Assembly: GCF_036700095.1 (NCBI RefSeq)
Contig: NZ_CP144918.1
Span: forward strand, 559,001 to 623,000
Direction: 5' to 3'
Source: Pelagerythrobacter marensis
GTDB lineage: Bacteria > Pseudomonadota > Alphaproteobacteria > Sphingomonadales > Sphingomonadaceae
Length of the DNA stretch: 64,000 nucleotides
Positions 25,788 to 35,523 of this stretch are shown here, piece after piece (position 1 is the first letter of the stretch; the number at the start of each line of letters is the position of its first letter). The notes beneath the pieces were generated by a model, which was not told the origin of the DNA, did not search any database, and saw only the letters and a program-made list of their open reading frames with translations. The position numbers and the translations under genes were made by a program.

Positions 25788-26314
25788 ACAAGGCCATGAA
25801 ATACCGCCTGATCGGCTTTGCCATTGCCATCGCCCTGTTCCTGGCGGACCAGGCGATGAAGTTCTACGTCACGCAGACGCTGGCAATGAAGCGCGGCGAC
25901 GTGGTGGAGCTGCTGCCGTTCTTCGATTTTCGCATGACGTACAACTTCGGCATCTCGCTCGGCATGTTTCAGGCCGATTCGATGGAGATGCGCTGGCTGC
26001 TGGTCGGCGTCACCAGCCTGATCGCGCTGGTCGTGACGATATGGATGCTGCGCGAGAAAGTGCTGGGCGAAATCGTGGGCCTCGCCCTGATCCTGGGCGG
26101 CGCGCTGGGCAATATCCGCGACCGGTACGAATTCGGCTATGTCATCGACTATGCCGATCTCCATTTCGGCGAGTTCCGCCCCTTCCTGATCTTCAACATC
26201 GCCGATGCCGCGATCACGATCGGCGTCCTGATTATCCTTGCCCGTGCGTTTTTCCTGCGCGACAAGGAGGAAACTTCCCAAACCGAGACGGCGCCTGACG
26301 CCGCGGAGAGCTGA
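25784..26314 (+). CDS. lspA: Lipoprotein signal peptidase (signal peptidase II)
   Basis: 176-aa four-helix membrane aspartyl protease that cleaves prolipoprotein signal peptides. Typical features are LFLADQAMKFYV (TM1), FFDFRMTYNFGISLGMF, GGALGNIRDRYEFGYVIDY with the first catalytic Asp, and FNIADAAITIGV with the second. It starts at the ATG overlapping the ileS stop, the common ileS-lspA arrangement. A downstream lipoprotein gene two bases away is a likely substrate. Confidence 0.96.
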   Translation: MNKAMKYRLIGFAIAIALFLADQAMKFYVTQTLAMKRGDVVELLPFFDFRMTYNFGISLGMFQADSMEMRWLLVGVTSLIALVVTIWMLREKVLGEIVGLALILGGALGNIRDRYEFGYVIDYADLHFGEFRPFLIFNIADAAITIGVLIILARAFFLRDKEETSQTETAPDAAES

Positions 26315-26315
26315 C

Positions 26316-26744
26316 ATGACCCAATTTCCCGGGCGCAAAGCGACCACCCTCGCCCTCCTTGCCGGCGCCGGCGCCATGCTCGCCGCATGCGGCAGCAACG
26401 GCGGCATCCTCGCGCGCGAGCGGCCCGACGAATTCGCGGTGCAGCGGCAGGCGCCGCTGGTCGTGCCGCCCGATTTCAACCTCGTGCCCCCCGCGCCGGG
26501 CGCGCCGCGCCCCGCCGAAGGCACCGCGGGCGAGCAGGCGCTGGAGGCGCTGTTCGGCGGCCCGTCGCCGCGCAGCGCAGTGGAAACCAGCGTGCTCGAC
26601 CGCGCCGGTGCGGCCGAACCCGGCATCCGCTCCACCGTCGGCGACCCGGAGACGAACACCGTCGGCAAAGGCAGCGTGACCCGCGACATCGTCGCCGCGC
26701 CGGAGGGCGACGGACAGTATGCGCAGGCCGTGATCCCGGGCTGA
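26316..26744 (+). CDS. DUF3035-type small lipoprotein
   Basis: 142-aa predicted lipoprotein. The signal peptide ends LAGAGAMLAAC (lipobox LAAC, Cys at ~25). After this comes a family-typical segment RPDEFAVQRQAPLVVPPDFNLVPP, characteristic of the DUF3035 lipoproteins found beside lspA in sphingomonads, then a low-complexity Pro/Ala/Gly tail. Function unknown; probably a periplasmic, membrane-anchored protein. It closes the ileS-lspA operon. Confidence 0.85.
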   Translation: MTQFPGRKATTLALLAGAGAMLAACGSNGGILARERPDEFAVQRQAPLVVPPDFNLVPPAPGAPRPAEGTAGEQALEALFGGPSPRSAVETSVLDRAGAAEPGIRSTVGDPETNTVGKGSVTRDIVAAPEGDGQYAQAVIPG

Positions 26745-26831
26745 GGCGCCCCGGGGCTGAGGCACGGGTCCGGCGTGCGAGAACGTGCGCCGGTATCCCC
26801 GGCCATCGCTCGCCCTTTCAGGACCCGCCGC

Positions 26832-28124
26832 TTACTCGGCGACGACCAGCAGCTTGTCGATCTTGCGCCCGTCCATATCGACGACTTCGAAACGCCAGCC
26901 CTGATCGGTGAAGCTCTCGCCTTCCTGCGGCAGGTTCTTGAGCACCGACAGGACATAGCCGGCAACGGTCGCGAACTCGCGGTCCTCGCCATATTCGATC
27001 CCCAGCCGGTCGGCCAGGTCGTCCGCGGGTAGCGCGCCCGAAACCAGCAGCGAGCCGTCGCTGCGCTCCACGATCCCGGGCTGCTCGCCCTGGTCCTGGT
27101 CGCTCGCGAACTGGCCCGCGATGGCCGTCAGAAGGTCCGAGGGTGTCACGATCCCGTCGAGGTGGCCGTATTCGTCGTGCACCATCGCCATCGCGACTTC
27201 GGACTGTTGCAGCACGCGCAGCGCGTCCATCGCGTCGAGCTGGTCGGGAACGACCTCGGCCTGGCGCATGATCGCGCGCGGCGACACGGATTCCCCCGCC
27301 ACCATTCGCGCCAGGACCTCGCGCACCTTGACCACGCCCACGATCCGGTCGGGCGAGCCTTCCGCTACGGGCAGCAGCGAGTGCGGGCTCGCCTCGATCG
27401 CCGCACGGATTTCGGCTTCGTCGGCATCGGCATCGACCCAGTCGAGTTCGGTCCGCGGCGTCATCACTTCGCGCACCGGCCGTTCGGCCAGCCGCACCAC
27501 GCCGGTCAGGATCTGGTGCTGATCGACCTCGATCACGCCCGAGCGGGTCGCTTCCGCGAAAATCATGTGCAGCTCTTCCGCCGTGACGCTCGACTGTCCG
27601 CCGGGCCGCACGCCGAGCAGGCGGATAAGCAGGCCCGAGGAAGTGTCGAGCAGCCATACGAGCGGCGCGGCGATCCGCGCCAGCAGCGCCATCGGGCGCG
27701 CCATCACCAGCGAGATCGGCACTGCCGCGCGCAGGGCGACCTGCTTGGGAACCAGTTCGCCGACCACCAGGCTGGCATACGTCGTGAGCGCGATGACCGC
27801 TGCGAAGCCGGCCTCGTCCGCATATTTCGCCGGCAGCCCCAGCGCCTCCAGCCGCTCGCCGACAGGCCCGCCGAGGCTCGCGCCCGAATAGGCGCCGGCG
27901 ACAATCCCGATCAGCGTGATGCCGATCTGCACGGTCGAAAGAAACTTGCCCGGTTCGGCGGCCAGCGCGATTGCTGTCGTCGCCGCGCTGCTGCCCTTGT
28001 CGGCGGCCGATTTGAGGCGTGCGGTGCGGGCGGAAACGATCGCCAGTTCGGACATCGCGAAGACGCCGTTGAGCAGGATCAGCCCGGCGATGATGAGCAG
28101 GTCTGGCCAGGGAAAGGGTGTCAC
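26832..28124 (-). CDS. CorC/HlyC-family membrane protein (DUF21-CBS-CorC_HlyC)
   Basis: About 430-aa protein. An N-terminal DUF21 membrane domain (LLIIAGLILLNGVFAMSELAIVSAR..., three to four helices, residues ~1-190) precedes two CBS repeats (REVMTPRTELDWVDAD...; MVHDEYGHLDGIVTPSDLL) and a C-terminal CorC_HlyC domain (WRFEVVDMDGRKIDKLLV). Relatives transport or regulate Mg2+/Co2+ and are often annotated hemolysin-family or CNNM-like. I start it at GTG 28124 because the hydrophobic N-terminus begins there; a longer open frame upstream is basic and unlike the family. Confidence 0.9.
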   Translation of the reverse strand: MTPFPWPDLLIIAGLILLNGVFAMSELAIVSARTARLKSAADKGSSAATTAIALAAEPGKFLSTVQIGITLIGIVAGAYSGASLGGPVGERLEALGLPAKYADEAGFAAVIALTTYASLVVGELVPKQVALRAAVPISLVMARPMALLARIAAPLVWLLDTSSGLLIRLLGVRPGGQSSVTAEELHMIFAEATRSGVIEVDQHQILTGVVRLAERPVREVMTPRTELDWVDADADEAEIRAAIEASPHSLLPVAEGSPDRIVGVVKVREVLARMVAGESVSPRAIMRQAEVVPDQLDAMDALRVLQQSEVAMAMVHDEYGHLDGIVTPSDLLTAIAGQFASDQDQGEQPGIVERSDGSLLVSGALPADDLADRLGIEYGEDREFATVAGYVLSVLKNLPQEGESFTDQGWRFEVVDMDGRKIDKLLVVAE

Positions 28125-28287
28125 GCGGCAAGCGCTAGCACAATTGCCGCGCCGCGCCAGCCTCCTGCGTGCGAAGCGTTGACGGCATTGGGGAACAGGC
28201 GCACCATTCGGACGTTTCGCAATGGCGAGACGCAGGGGGCCACTCGCTCCCGACGGCTTTACGCGTTTGCAGCAGAGGGAGTTACCC

Positions 28288-28977
28288 ATGAAAAAGTCGA
28301 GAATGATCGTCGCCAGCCTTGCCGCCATGTCGCTGGTGAGCGTTTCCGCCTGCGTGACCGATCCCAACACCGGAGAGCGCAAGATCTCGCGCACGGCCAT
28401 CGGCGGCGCCGGCGGCGCGGCGGCGGGCGCGCTGCTCGGCGGCCTGATCGGCGGCAAGACAGGGCGCATCATCGGCGCCGTGGGTGGCGGCGCGATCGGC
28501 GGCGTCGTGGGTTACAAGATGGACCAGCAGATCAAGGAACTGCGCGAATCGACCGCCGGATCGGGCATCGACGTGAGCGAAGTCGACAACGGCGAGGCGA
28601 TTCTCGTCAACCTGCCCGACGGCGTGACGTTCGACGTCGGCAGCGCGACGCTCAAGCCGGCATTCCGCTCCACGCTCGACGATGTTGCCGCCAACCTGGT
28701 GCAATATCCCAACAGCCTGATCGACGTTTACGGGCACACCGATTCGACCGGCTCGGAATCGTTCAATCAGGATCTTTCCGAGCGCCGGGCGCAAACGGTC
28801 GCCAATTACCTGACCAGCCGCGGCGTGAACTCGGCCCGCATCCGCTGGCAGGGTTTCGGCGAGACGATGCCGGTCGCCGACAATTCGACCGATTACGGCC
28901 GGCAGCGCAATCGCCGCGTCGAAATCAAGATCATTCCGCTGACCCAGGCGGAAATCGAGGCAGCGCAGAACCGCTGA
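28288..28977 (+). CDS. OmpA-family lipoprotein with glycine zipper (YiaD-like)
   Basis: 229-aa outer-membrane lipoprotein. Signal peptide with lipobox VSAC (Cys22); a glycine-zipper region (TAIGGAGGAAAGALLGG..., residues ~37-80) that can form membrane-inserted helices; and a C-terminal OmpA peptidoglycan-binding domain (~110-229) with DVYGHTDSTGSESFNQDLSERRA and GRQRNRRVEIKI. The start at 28288 follows AGAGGGAG. It is followed by a strong terminator and probably tethers the outer membrane to the cell wall. Confidence 0.93.
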   Translation: MKKSRMIVASLAAMSLVSVSACVTDPNTGERKISRTAIGGAGGAAAGALLGGLIGGKTGRIIGAVGGGAIGGVVGYKMDQQIKELRESTAGSGIDVSEVDNGEAILVNLPDGVTFDVGSATLKPAFRSTLDDVAANLVQYPNSLIDVYGHTDSTGSESFNQDLSERRAQTVANYLTSRGVNSARIRWQGFGETMPVADNSTDYGRQRNRRVEIKIIPLTQAEIEAAQNR

Positions 28978-29004
28978 GGCTATCGATCGTCATATGAGAC
29001 CGGA

Positions 29005-29040
29005 ACGGGGCCGATCCTTGCCGGATCGGCTCCGTTTTCG
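29005..29040 (+). terminator. Rho-independent terminator after the OmpA lipoprotein gene
   Basis: Thirteen-base stem ACGGGGCCGATCC / GGATCGGCTCCGT (one G-U pair) with loop TTGCC, followed by TTTTCG. It starts 28 bases after the stop codon. Confidence 0.85.
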
Positions 29041-29046
29041 TCGGCG

Positions 29047-29835
29047 CTACCGCCGGGGCCGCGCCAATGCGTGGGCCCTTGTCGCAAGGCGATCGACCGC
29101 CGCCGCGTGAATCGCAGGCGCGCTCACCAGCAGCCCGAAAGCCCGCGGATCGCGCTTGTTGTAATCGAGAGGGTGGCCGAAAGCGTCGCTGATCGCGGCC
29201 CCCGCCTCGCGCGCAATCAGCGCGGCAGCGGCGATATCCCACTCGTATCCCCAGCGCAGGGTGGCGAGCAGGTCCGCCTCGTCCGCAGCGACCATCGCCG
29301 CGCGCAGGGCGATCGAATTGGGCTTCGCCACGGTGGCGAGGTCGCGATCCTCCTTCGGCAGCGAATCGGCCGGCACCCGCGCGCCGGGAAACGTCGTGCG
29401 GCGCGAGGCGCGCAGGCTTTGCCCGTTGCGCCACGATCCCTGCCCCGAAATGCCGATCCATTCCTCGTCCCGGGCCGGCGCCGAGAGCATCCCGATCAGC
29501 GGGCGATGCTCGCTGATCAGCGCAACCGACACCGCCCAGCCCGCCCGGCCGCGGATGAAGTCGCGCGTGCCGTCGATCGGATCGACCAGCCAGATCAGCC
29601 CCCGATCGAGACGGGCCGGATCGTCGGCCGTTTCTTCCGACAGCCAGCCGGCCGAAGGGAGCAGGCGCCCCAGTTCGCGGCGCAGGAACGCATCGACCGC
29701 GAGATCGGCGGCGCAGACCGGATTGCCCGGGGTCTTCTCCCAGCTTTCCAGCGCATGCCCGGCGCCCGGCCAGGCATCGAACGCAATGCGCCCGGCTTCG
29801 CGGACGATTCCTTCGAGGCGGGCACGGTCGATCAT
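29047..29835 (-). CDS. cysQ: Inositol monophosphatase-family phosphatase, CysQ-like 3'(2'),5'-bisphosphate nucleotidase
   Basis: 262-aa Mg2+-dependent phosphatase. Motifs are LSEETADD (metal Glu), [15 protein letters not shown] (metal site DPIDGT) and [15 protein letters not shown] (third metal Asp and helix). The F-I-R/K-G after DPIDGTRD and overall length fit CysQ-type enzymes that remove 3'-phosphoadenosine phosphate produced by sulfate assimilation. A generic inositol phosphatase role cannot be excluded. It stands alone, converging on the OmpA lipoprotein and divergent from sucC. Confidence 0.85.
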   Translation of the reverse strand: MIDRARLEGIVREAGRIAFDAWPGAGHALESWEKTPGNPVCAADLAVDAFLRRELGRLLPSAGWLSEETADDPARLDRGLIWLVDPIDGTRDFIRGRAGWAVSVALISEHRPLIGMLSAPARDEEWIGISGQGSWRNGQSLRASRRTTFPGARVPADSLPKEDRDLATVAKPNSIALRAAMVAADEADLLATLRWGYEWDIAAAALIAREAGAAISDAFGHPLDYNKRDPRAFGLLVSAPAIHAAAVDRLATRAHALARPRR

Positions 29836-29938
29836 CGTCGTTCGCTGTTGGGAGCGGACGCCGGACTTTTCAAGCCGGGCAATCCGTGCTTATGCGCGCG
29901 GCATCCTTCCTATCCGCAATCAACGGGGCCCGCCTTCC

Positions 29939-31138
29939 ATGAACATCCACGAATATCAGGCCAAGGAACTGCTCGCGAAATACGGTATCGGCATTCCCGC
30001 CGGCCATGCCGCGACGACCGTCGAGGAAGCCGTCGAAGGCGCGAAGAAGCTTCCCGGCCCGCTTTACGTGGTCAAGGCGCAGATCCACGCCGGCGGCCGG
30101 GGCAAGGGCACGTTCAAGGAACTCGGCCCCGATGCCAAGGGCGGCGTGCGCCTGGCGAAGTCGGTCGAGGACGTCGAGGCGAACGCGCGCGACATGCTGG
30201 GCAACACCCTGGTGACCGTGCAGACGGGCGAGGCCGGCAAGCAGGTCAACCGCCTCTACGTCACCGACGGGGTCGACATCGCCCGCGAATATTACCTCTC
30301 GATGCTGGTCGATCGTGCGACGGGCCGCGTGGCCATGATCGTGTCGACCGAAGGCGGCATGGATATCGAGCAGGTCGCGCACGACACGCCCGAGAAGATC
30401 ACGACGATCACGATCGACCCGGCGCAGGGTTTCATGCCCCATCACGGCCGCGCGGTCGCCTTCGCGCTCAAGCTGACCGGCGATCTCAACAAGCAGGCGC
30501 AGAAGCTGGCGAAGCAGCTCTATACCGCGTTCATGGATCTCGACTGCGCGATGCTGGAGATCAACCCGCTGGTGGAGACCGAGGACGGCCAGTTGCTGGT
30601 GCTCGACACCAAGATGAGCTTCGATTCGAACGCGCTCTATCGCCACCCTGATGTCGAGGCGATGCGCGACGAGACGGAGGAAGATCCGGCCGAAGTCGAA
30701 GCGAGCGAATACGACCTCGCCTATATCAAGCTGGACGGGAACATCGGCTGCATGGTCAACGGCGCGGGCCTGGCCATGGCGACGATGGACATCATCAAGC
30801 TGAACGGCGCCTTCCCCGCCAACTTCCTCGACGTCGGCGGCGGCGCGAACCGCGAGAAAGTGACCGCGGCGTTCAAGATCATCCTCAAGGACCCGGCGGT
30901 CGAAGGTATCCTGGTCAACATCTTCGGCGGAATCATGAAGTGCGACGTGATCGCCGACGGCATCGTCGCCGCGGCCAAGGACGTGAACCTCTCGGTCCCG
31001 CTGGTCGTCCGCCTGGAAGGCACCAATGTCGAACAGGGCAAGGACATTCTCAACAACTCCGGCCTGCCGATCGTGAGCGCCGACGATCTGGGCGACGCGG
31101 CGCGCAAGATCGTGGCCGAGGTGAAGCAGGCGGCCTGA
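29939..31138 (+). CDS. sucC: Succinyl-CoA synthetase (ADP-forming) beta subunit
   Basis: 399-aa ATP-grasp subunit of the TCA-cycle enzyme that converts succinyl-CoA to succinate with ATP/GTP formation. It begins [20 protein letters not shown], the standard SucC opening. [14 protein letters not shown] (nucleotide site), [18 protein letters not shown] (metal site) and [16 protein letters not shown] (CoA/subunit interface) follow. The alpha subunit sucD is not adjacent; the gene ends in a terminator and is followed by etfBA. Confidence 0.97.
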   Translation: MNIHEYQAKELLAKYGIGIPAGHAATTVEEAVEGAKKLPGPLYVVKAQIHAGGRGKGTFKELGPDAKGGVRLAKSVEDVEANARDMLGNTLVTVQTGEAGKQVNRLYVTDGVDIAREYYLSMLVDRATGRVAMIVSTEGGMDIEQVAHDTPEKITTITIDPAQGFMPHHGRAVAFALKLTGDLNKQAQKLAKQLYTAFMDLDCAMLEINPLVETEDGQLLVLDTKMSFDSNALYRHPDVEAMRDETEEDPAEVEASEYDLAYIKLDGNIGCMVNGAGLAMATMDIIKLNGAFPANFLDVGGGANREKVTAAFKIILKDPAVEGILVNIFGGIMKCDVIADGIVAAAKDVNLSVPLVVRLEGTNVEQGKDILNNSGLPIVSADDLGDAARKIVAEVKQAA

Positions 31139-31179
31139 GAGGGCGAACGGTTCGCACTGCCCGTCCCGTGTTTCGGAAG

Positions 31180-31224
31180 GGGGCGTCCGGCGGCGATGGA
31201 TCATCGCAGCCGGGCGCCCCTTTT
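31180..31224 (+). terminator. Rho-independent terminator after sucC
   Basis: Two-tier stem: outer GGGGCGTCCGGC / GCCGGGCGCCCC (one U-G pair) and inner GCGATG / CATCGC, followed by TTTT. It separates sucC from etfBA. Confidence 0.88.
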
Positions 31225-31365
31225 CCTTTGCGAGCGGTCGCGCACGACGGCACCTTTCCGCCGGCCGCGGCACGAACCGGCCGACCGATCAGTGCTTGAC
31301 CCCCAAGGCCGCGGAACGCAAGGAGTATGGCCGCATTCAACCAAGGCGACGCGAGTCCTCGCGAC

Positions 31366-31394
31366 TTGACGCTTACGTAAACGCTAGCTAGGCG
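31366..31394 (+). promoter_or_regulatory. Candidate promoter and palindromic operator of etfBA
   Basis: TTGACG (31366-31371) and TAGGCG (31389-31394), 17 bases apart, form a plausible promoter. In its spacer lies CGCTTACGTAAACG (31370-31383), a 14-base palindrome with one mismatched pair around TTACGTAA. The position, between -35 and -10, fits a MerR- or TetR-type regulator. etfBA is often under fatty-acid or branched-chain amino-acid regulators such as LiuR/PsrA in proteobacteria; assigning one here is speculation. Confidence 0.4.
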
Positions 31395-31427
31395 AACCCT
31401 CGTGTAATTCGAGAGGAAGGACAACCG

Positions 31428-32174
31428 ATGAAAATCCTCGTGCCCGTCAAGCGGGTGATCGACTACAACGTGAAACCGCGCGTCAAGGCGGACGGTTCGG
31501 GCGTCGACCTGGCCAATGTCAAGATGAGCATGAACCCGTTCGACGAAATCGCGGTCGAAGAAGCGATTCGGATCAAGGAAGCGGGCAAGGCGGAAGAGAT
31601 CGTTGCCGTCTCGATCGGCCCGGCCAAGGCGCAGGAGACGCTGCGCACCGCCCTCGCCATGGGGGCCGATCGCGCGATCCTGGTCCAGACCGACGACGAG
31701 GTGGAGCCGCTGGCGGTCGCGAAGATTCTCAAGGCGATCTACGAGGAGGAGCAGCCGGGCCTGGTGATCCTGGGCAAGCAGGCGATCGACGACGATTCGA
31801 ACCAGACCGGGCAGATGCTCGCCGCGCTGACCGGGCGGCCGCAAGGCACCTTTGCCAATACCGTCGAAATCGATGGCGACAGCGTGACCGTGAAGCGCGA
31901 GATCGACGGCGGGCTCGAAACGGTCAAGCTGACCCTGCCTGCCATCGTGACGACCGATCTTCGGCTCAACGAGCCGCGCTACGCCTCGCTGCCGAACATC
32001 ATGAAGGCCAAGTCCAAGCCGCTCGATACCAAGAGCCCGGCCGACTACGGCGTCGACACCGCGCCCCGGCTCAAGACGACCAACGTGTCCGAGCCCCCGG
32101 TGCGCCAGGCCGGCGTCAAGGTCGCCGATGTCGACGAGCTGGTCGCCAAGATCAAGGCGCTCGGTATCGCGTGA
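31428..32174 (+). CDS. etfB: Electron transfer flavoprotein beta subunit
   Basis: 248-aa EtfB. It begins [23 protein letters not shown] and contains [19 protein letters not shown] and [22 protein letters not shown] (AMP/FAD-linked region), then the ETF signature [27 protein letters not shown]. It carries electrons from acyl-CoA and other dehydrogenases to ETF:quinone oxidoreductase. It is preceded by the ribosome-binding site AGGAAGGA and followed by etfA after ~125 bases. Confidence 0.97.
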   Translation: MKILVPVKRVIDYNVKPRVKADGSGVDLANVKMSMNPFDEIAVEEAIRIKEAGKAEEIVAVSIGPAKAQETLRTALAMGADRAILVQTDDEVEPLAVAKILKAIYEEEQPGLVILGKQAIDDDSNQTGQMLAALTGRPQGTFANTVEIDGDSVTVKREIDGGLETVKLTLPAIVTTDLRLNEPRYASLPNIMKAKSKPLDTKSPADYGVDTAPRLKTTNVSEPPVRQAGVKVADVDELVAKIKALGIA

Positions 32175-32299
32175 GGTTTATCTCCCGTGCCGCCCGACGC
32201 GATTTTTCCGGCCGCGCAGTGCAGCCGCCGGAACGTAAGCCGGGCAGGCGTGGCCGACGACGCTCGGTCCGGGCGGGACAGATTTGAAGGGAAGCTGAG

Positions 32300-33229
32300 A
32301 TGAAGACTCTCGTTCTGGTCGAACACGACAATGCCTCGGTGAAGGATGCGACGCTCGCCACCGTCACCGCCGCCGCCAAGCTGGGCGAAGTCGACCTGCT
32401 CGTGGCCGGCAGCGGCTGCGCGGCGGTGGCCGATGCGGCCGCGAAGATTGCGGGCGTGGGCACCGTCTACCTCGCCGACGATGCGGCTTACGAGCATCAC
32501 CTGGCCGAAAACGTCGCGCCGCTCGCGGCCGACCTGATGAAGGACCACGACGCCTTCCTCGCCCCTGCGACGACGACCGGCAAGAACATCGCCCCGCGCG
32601 TGGCCGCGCTGCTCGACGTGATGCAGATTTCGGACATTCTTTCGGTGGAAGGCGACAAGACCTTCACCCGTCCGATCTACGCCGGCAACGCGATCGCGAC
32701 GGTCGAATCGGGCGACGCCAAGCTGGTAATCACCGTTCGCGGAACGGCGTTCGACAAGGCCGAGGCCGAGGGTGGCTCGGGCACGGTCGAAACGGTAACC
32801 GGCCCCGGCGATGCCGGTATCTCCAGCTTCGTCGGCCAGGAACTGGCAGAGAGCGAGCGCCCCGAGCTGACCAGCGCCAAAGTGATCGTTTCGGGCGGCC
32901 GCGCACTCAAGGACGCCGAAACGTTCGAGGAATATATCATGCCGCTGGCCGACAAGCTCGGCGCCGGCGTGGGCGCAAGCCGGGCGGCGGTCGACGCCGG
33001 CTATGTCCCCAACGACTACCAGGTCGGGCAAACCGGCAAGATCGTCGCGCCGGAAGTCTATATCGCCATCGGCATTTCGGGCGCGATCCAGCACCTCGCC
33101 GGGATGAAGGATTCCAAGACGATCATCGCGATCAACAAGGACGAGGATGCCCCGATCTTCCAGGTCGCCGACGTCGGACTGGTGGCGGACCTGTTCAAAG
33201 CGGTGCCGGAGCTGACCGAGAAGCTTTGA
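32300..33229 (+). CDS. etfA: Electron transfer flavoprotein alpha subunit
   Basis: 309-aa FAD-binding subunit. The C-terminal FAD domain shows [56 protein letters not shown] and [19 protein letters not shown], all hallmark EtfA segments. It forms the heterodimer with EtfB encoded just upstream. The 125-base gap to etfB contains no obvious terminator, so they are likely co-transcribed. Confidence 0.97.
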   Translation: MKTLVLVEHDNASVKDATLATVTAAAKLGEVDLLVAGSGCAAVADAAAKIAGVGTVYLADDAAYEHHLAENVAPLAADLMKDHDAFLAPATTTGKNIAPRVAALLDVMQISDILSVEGDKTFTRPIYAGNAIATVESGDAKLVITVRGTAFDKAEAEGGSGTVETVTGPGDAGISSFVGQELAESERPELTSAKVIVSGGRALKDAETFEEYIMPLADKLGAGVGASRAAVDAGYVPNDYQVGQTGKIVAPEVYIAIGISGAIQHLAGMKDSKTIIAINKDEDAPIFQVADVGLVADLFKAVPELTEKL

Positions 33230-33273
33230 TGGTTCCCCGTTGCGAAGGCCGCTCTCGATGGTAAGTTGAGGGC

Positions 33274-34212
33274 ATGGGGGAATTCCTTAAAAGCGTCGGT
33301 GCCGCGTGCGCGTTTGTTGCTGCGCTGGCGGGTGGTGTCGCTTCGGCTCGGGACAAGGCGCCTCTTGTCCTCGAGCCGACATCACAATGGCATCTGGACT
33401 ACGCCGACGATAGCTGCCGGATGGTGCGGATATTCGGCGAAGGCGACAACAAATCCGTATTCTTGATCGAGCGGTATGAGCCCGGTGATTCGTTCTTCCT
33501 GCTCGTCGCGGGGGAACCTCTGAAAGCGAGCCGTTATGCCGACGCCGCGCTCCGCTTCGGGCCGGGTGGCCACGAATGGGAGGGACCGATCCAGCCGGCG
33601 AACTTCGGCGAGTACTCTCCCGCGGTCATGGCCAACGGAATGTTTCTCGTGACCCCGCCGGGCTTCCACAAAAAGGGGAAGGAGAAGGACTCCGACCTCG
33701 AAAAGGAGGAGGAGGAGGAGGCGCAGCCCCCCGATGTCTTCGGGCAACGGATTTCCCCTGAACAGGAAGCCGTGATTTCATGGCTGGAAGTTCGGCGCGA
33801 ACGGCGGCGGCCTGTCAGGCTTGAACTCGGTTCGATGGAGAAGCCCATGGCAGCCATGCGCCAATGCACTGACGAGCTGCTGACGCACTGGGGAATCGAT
33901 CTTGAAGCGCATCGTGGGTTATCCAGGGCCGCAACCCCGGCGACGGATTACACGCGTTGGGTGCGATCGAGCGACTATCCCGTCGGTTTGATACATCAGG
34001 GCGCACAGGGAATCGTGCAGTTTCGCCTCAGTGTCGGTGCCGATGGCCAGCCGACACAGTGCCATATTCAAAAGTCGACGCGACCTGAAGGCTTTGACAA
34101 GGCAGTATGCAAAGCACTGATGCGCCGAGCACGATTCGAACCTGCCCTGGATGCCGATGGCCAGCCGATCGCATCATACTGGCGCAATACGGTCCACTTC
34201 ATAATGCCATAA
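33274..34212 (+). CDS. Exported protein with C-terminal TonB-like domain
   Basis: 312-aa protein. The N-terminal hydrophobic stretch (residues ~5-25, ending [10 protein letters not shown]) looks like a cleavable signal peptide. A strongly charged run of Lys, Glu and Asp (about 132-150) is followed by a C-terminal ~85-residue TonB_C-like domain ([20 protein letters not shown]...[26 protein letters not shown]). It lacks the proline-rich spacer and clear retained membrane anchor of classical TonB. A periplasmic partner role rather than energy transduction is possible. Monocistronic. Confidence 0.75.
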   Translation: MGEFLKSVGAACAFVAALAGGVASARDKAPLVLEPTSQWHLDYADDSCRMVRIFGEGDNKSVFLIERYEPGDSFFLLVAGEPLKASRYADAALRFGPGGHEWEGPIQPANFGEYSPAVMANGMFLVTPPGFHKKGKEKDSDLEKEEEEEAQPPDVFGQRISPEQEAVISWLEVRRERRRPVRLELGSMEKPMAAMRQCTDELLTHWGIDLEAHRGLSRAATPATDYTRWVRSSDYPVGLIHQGAQGIVQFRLSVGADGQPTQCHIQKSTRPEGFDKAVCKALMRRARFEPALDADGQPIASYWRNTVHFIMP

Positions 34213-34233
34213 ACGCAGCGAAGACAGCTGCGT

Positions 34234-35523
34234 CTACAGCACGCTGCTGACCGCGTGGATCGTGACGCCCACCAATCCGCCGACAAGCGTGCCGTTGATG
34301 CGGATGAACTGCAGGTCGCGGCCGACGGCGTTTTCCAGGCGGTCGGTGATCGTGCGCGCATCCCAGCGGCGCACCGTTTCGGACACGAGCTGGACGATCT
34401 GCCCGCCATAGCGAGTGGCCACGCCCACGGCGGTGCGGCGCGCGAAGCGGTTGACCTGCATCTGCAAACGGACATCCTGGCGTAGCGCGGCGCCCAGCTC
34501 GCTCAGCGTCGAACCGAGCCACCCGTCGAGCGCGGAATCGGGGTCGCGAGCCATTGCGACGAGACGGATCCGCAGGCGTTCCCACACGCCCTGCCACCAG
34601 TCGGCCACCGCCGGGTTGTCGAGCAGCTCGCGCTTCATCCGCTCGACTTTCTCGCGCGTCTGGGGGTCGTGCACGAGATCGTGCGCCGCCTTCTCCAGCC
34701 CTTCCTCGATCTTGTGCCGCAACGGATGTTCGGGATCGACCAGGACTTCGGCCAGGAGGCGGTAGAGCCCGTCGAGAACCGAGTTCGCGAGCCGTTCGTC
34801 CAGCCCGGTCCAGCGCAGCAGGGCATTGGCCCGCTGGTGGATCATGGCGCGAACCATGTCCTCGTTGTCTTCCAGCGTCAGGCCCGCCCAGCGGATGATC
34901 GCATCGATCAGCGGGAGATGCCGCTTGTCCGCAATGGCCGCTTCCAGCATCTGGCCCAGCAGCGGCGCGACTTCGAACTTTTCCAGCTGCTGTTTCAGCC
35001 CGCTGCGCACCTGGCCGCCGAGCCGGTCGGGGTCGAGCGATTCGAGCACGCCGGCAAACAGCTCGGCTGCGCCTGCGCCGATGCGCGACTGGCTGCCCGC
35101 CGGCGCACGGACCAGGAAATCCCCGATCGCGCGGGCCACGTTCATCGCATACATGCGCCGCGCAACGACGGCCGGCGTCAGGAAATTGTCGCGCAGGAAC
35201 TGCGCCATCGTATCGGCGATCCGGTCCTTGTTCTCCGGGATGATCGCCGTATGCGGGATCGGCAGGCCGAGCGGGTGGCGGAACAGCGCCGTCACCGCGA
35301 ACCAGTCCGCCAATCCGCCGACCATCGCGGCTTCGGCGAAAGCGTGGACGTAGCCCCAGGCGGGATGGAGATCGAGCAGGCGGTGCGTCGCCAGGAATAT
35401 CCCGGCCATGACAAGCAGCATGGCCGTGGCCGTCAGGCGCATCCGGCGCGCACGATCGGGTGGGAGCGGAACGCGCCTCATGAACACGGAACGCGCCGGG
35501 GGCGGCTGGGTTTCGCCGTTCAC
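34234..35523 (-). CDS. DUF445-family membrane protein
   Basis: 429-aa protein with an N-terminal membrane segment (RLTATAMLLVMAGIFLATHRLL), the DUF445 hallmark GGLADWFAVTALFRHPLGLPIPHTAIIPENKDRIADTMAQFLRDNFL, a long helical middle and a C-terminal membrane helix (INGTLVGGLVGVTIHAVSSV). Function unknown. Translation begins at GTG 35523, overlapping the stop of the RND permease (GTGA), so it is the third gene of the efflux operon. Confidence 0.87.
   Translation of the reverse strand: MNGETQPPPARSVFMRRVPLPPDRARRMRLTATAMLLVMAGIFLATHRLLDLHPAWGYVHAFAEAAMVGGLADWFAVTALFRHPLGLPIPHTAIIPENKDRIADTMAQFLRDNFLTPAVVARRMYAMNVARAIGDFLVRAPAGSQSRIGAGAAELFAGVLESLDPDRLGGQVRSGLKQQLEKFEVAPLLGQMLEAAIADKRHLPLIDAIIRWAGLTLEDNEDMVRAMIHQRANALLRWTGLDERLANSVLDGLYRLLAEVLVDPEHPLRHKIEEGLEKAAHDLVHDPQTREKVERMKRELLDNPAVADWWQGVWERLRIRLVAMARDPDSALDGWLGSTLSELGAALRQDVRLQMQVNRFARRTAVGVATRYGGQIVQLVSETVRRWDARTITDRLENAVGRDLQFIRINGTLVGGLVGVTIHAVSSVL

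Noticed and set aside
28125-28472. N-terminal extension of the CorC/HlyC-like protein
   Set aside because: The extra ~116 residues are low-complexity and unlike the family; the membrane domain begins right after GTG 28124.
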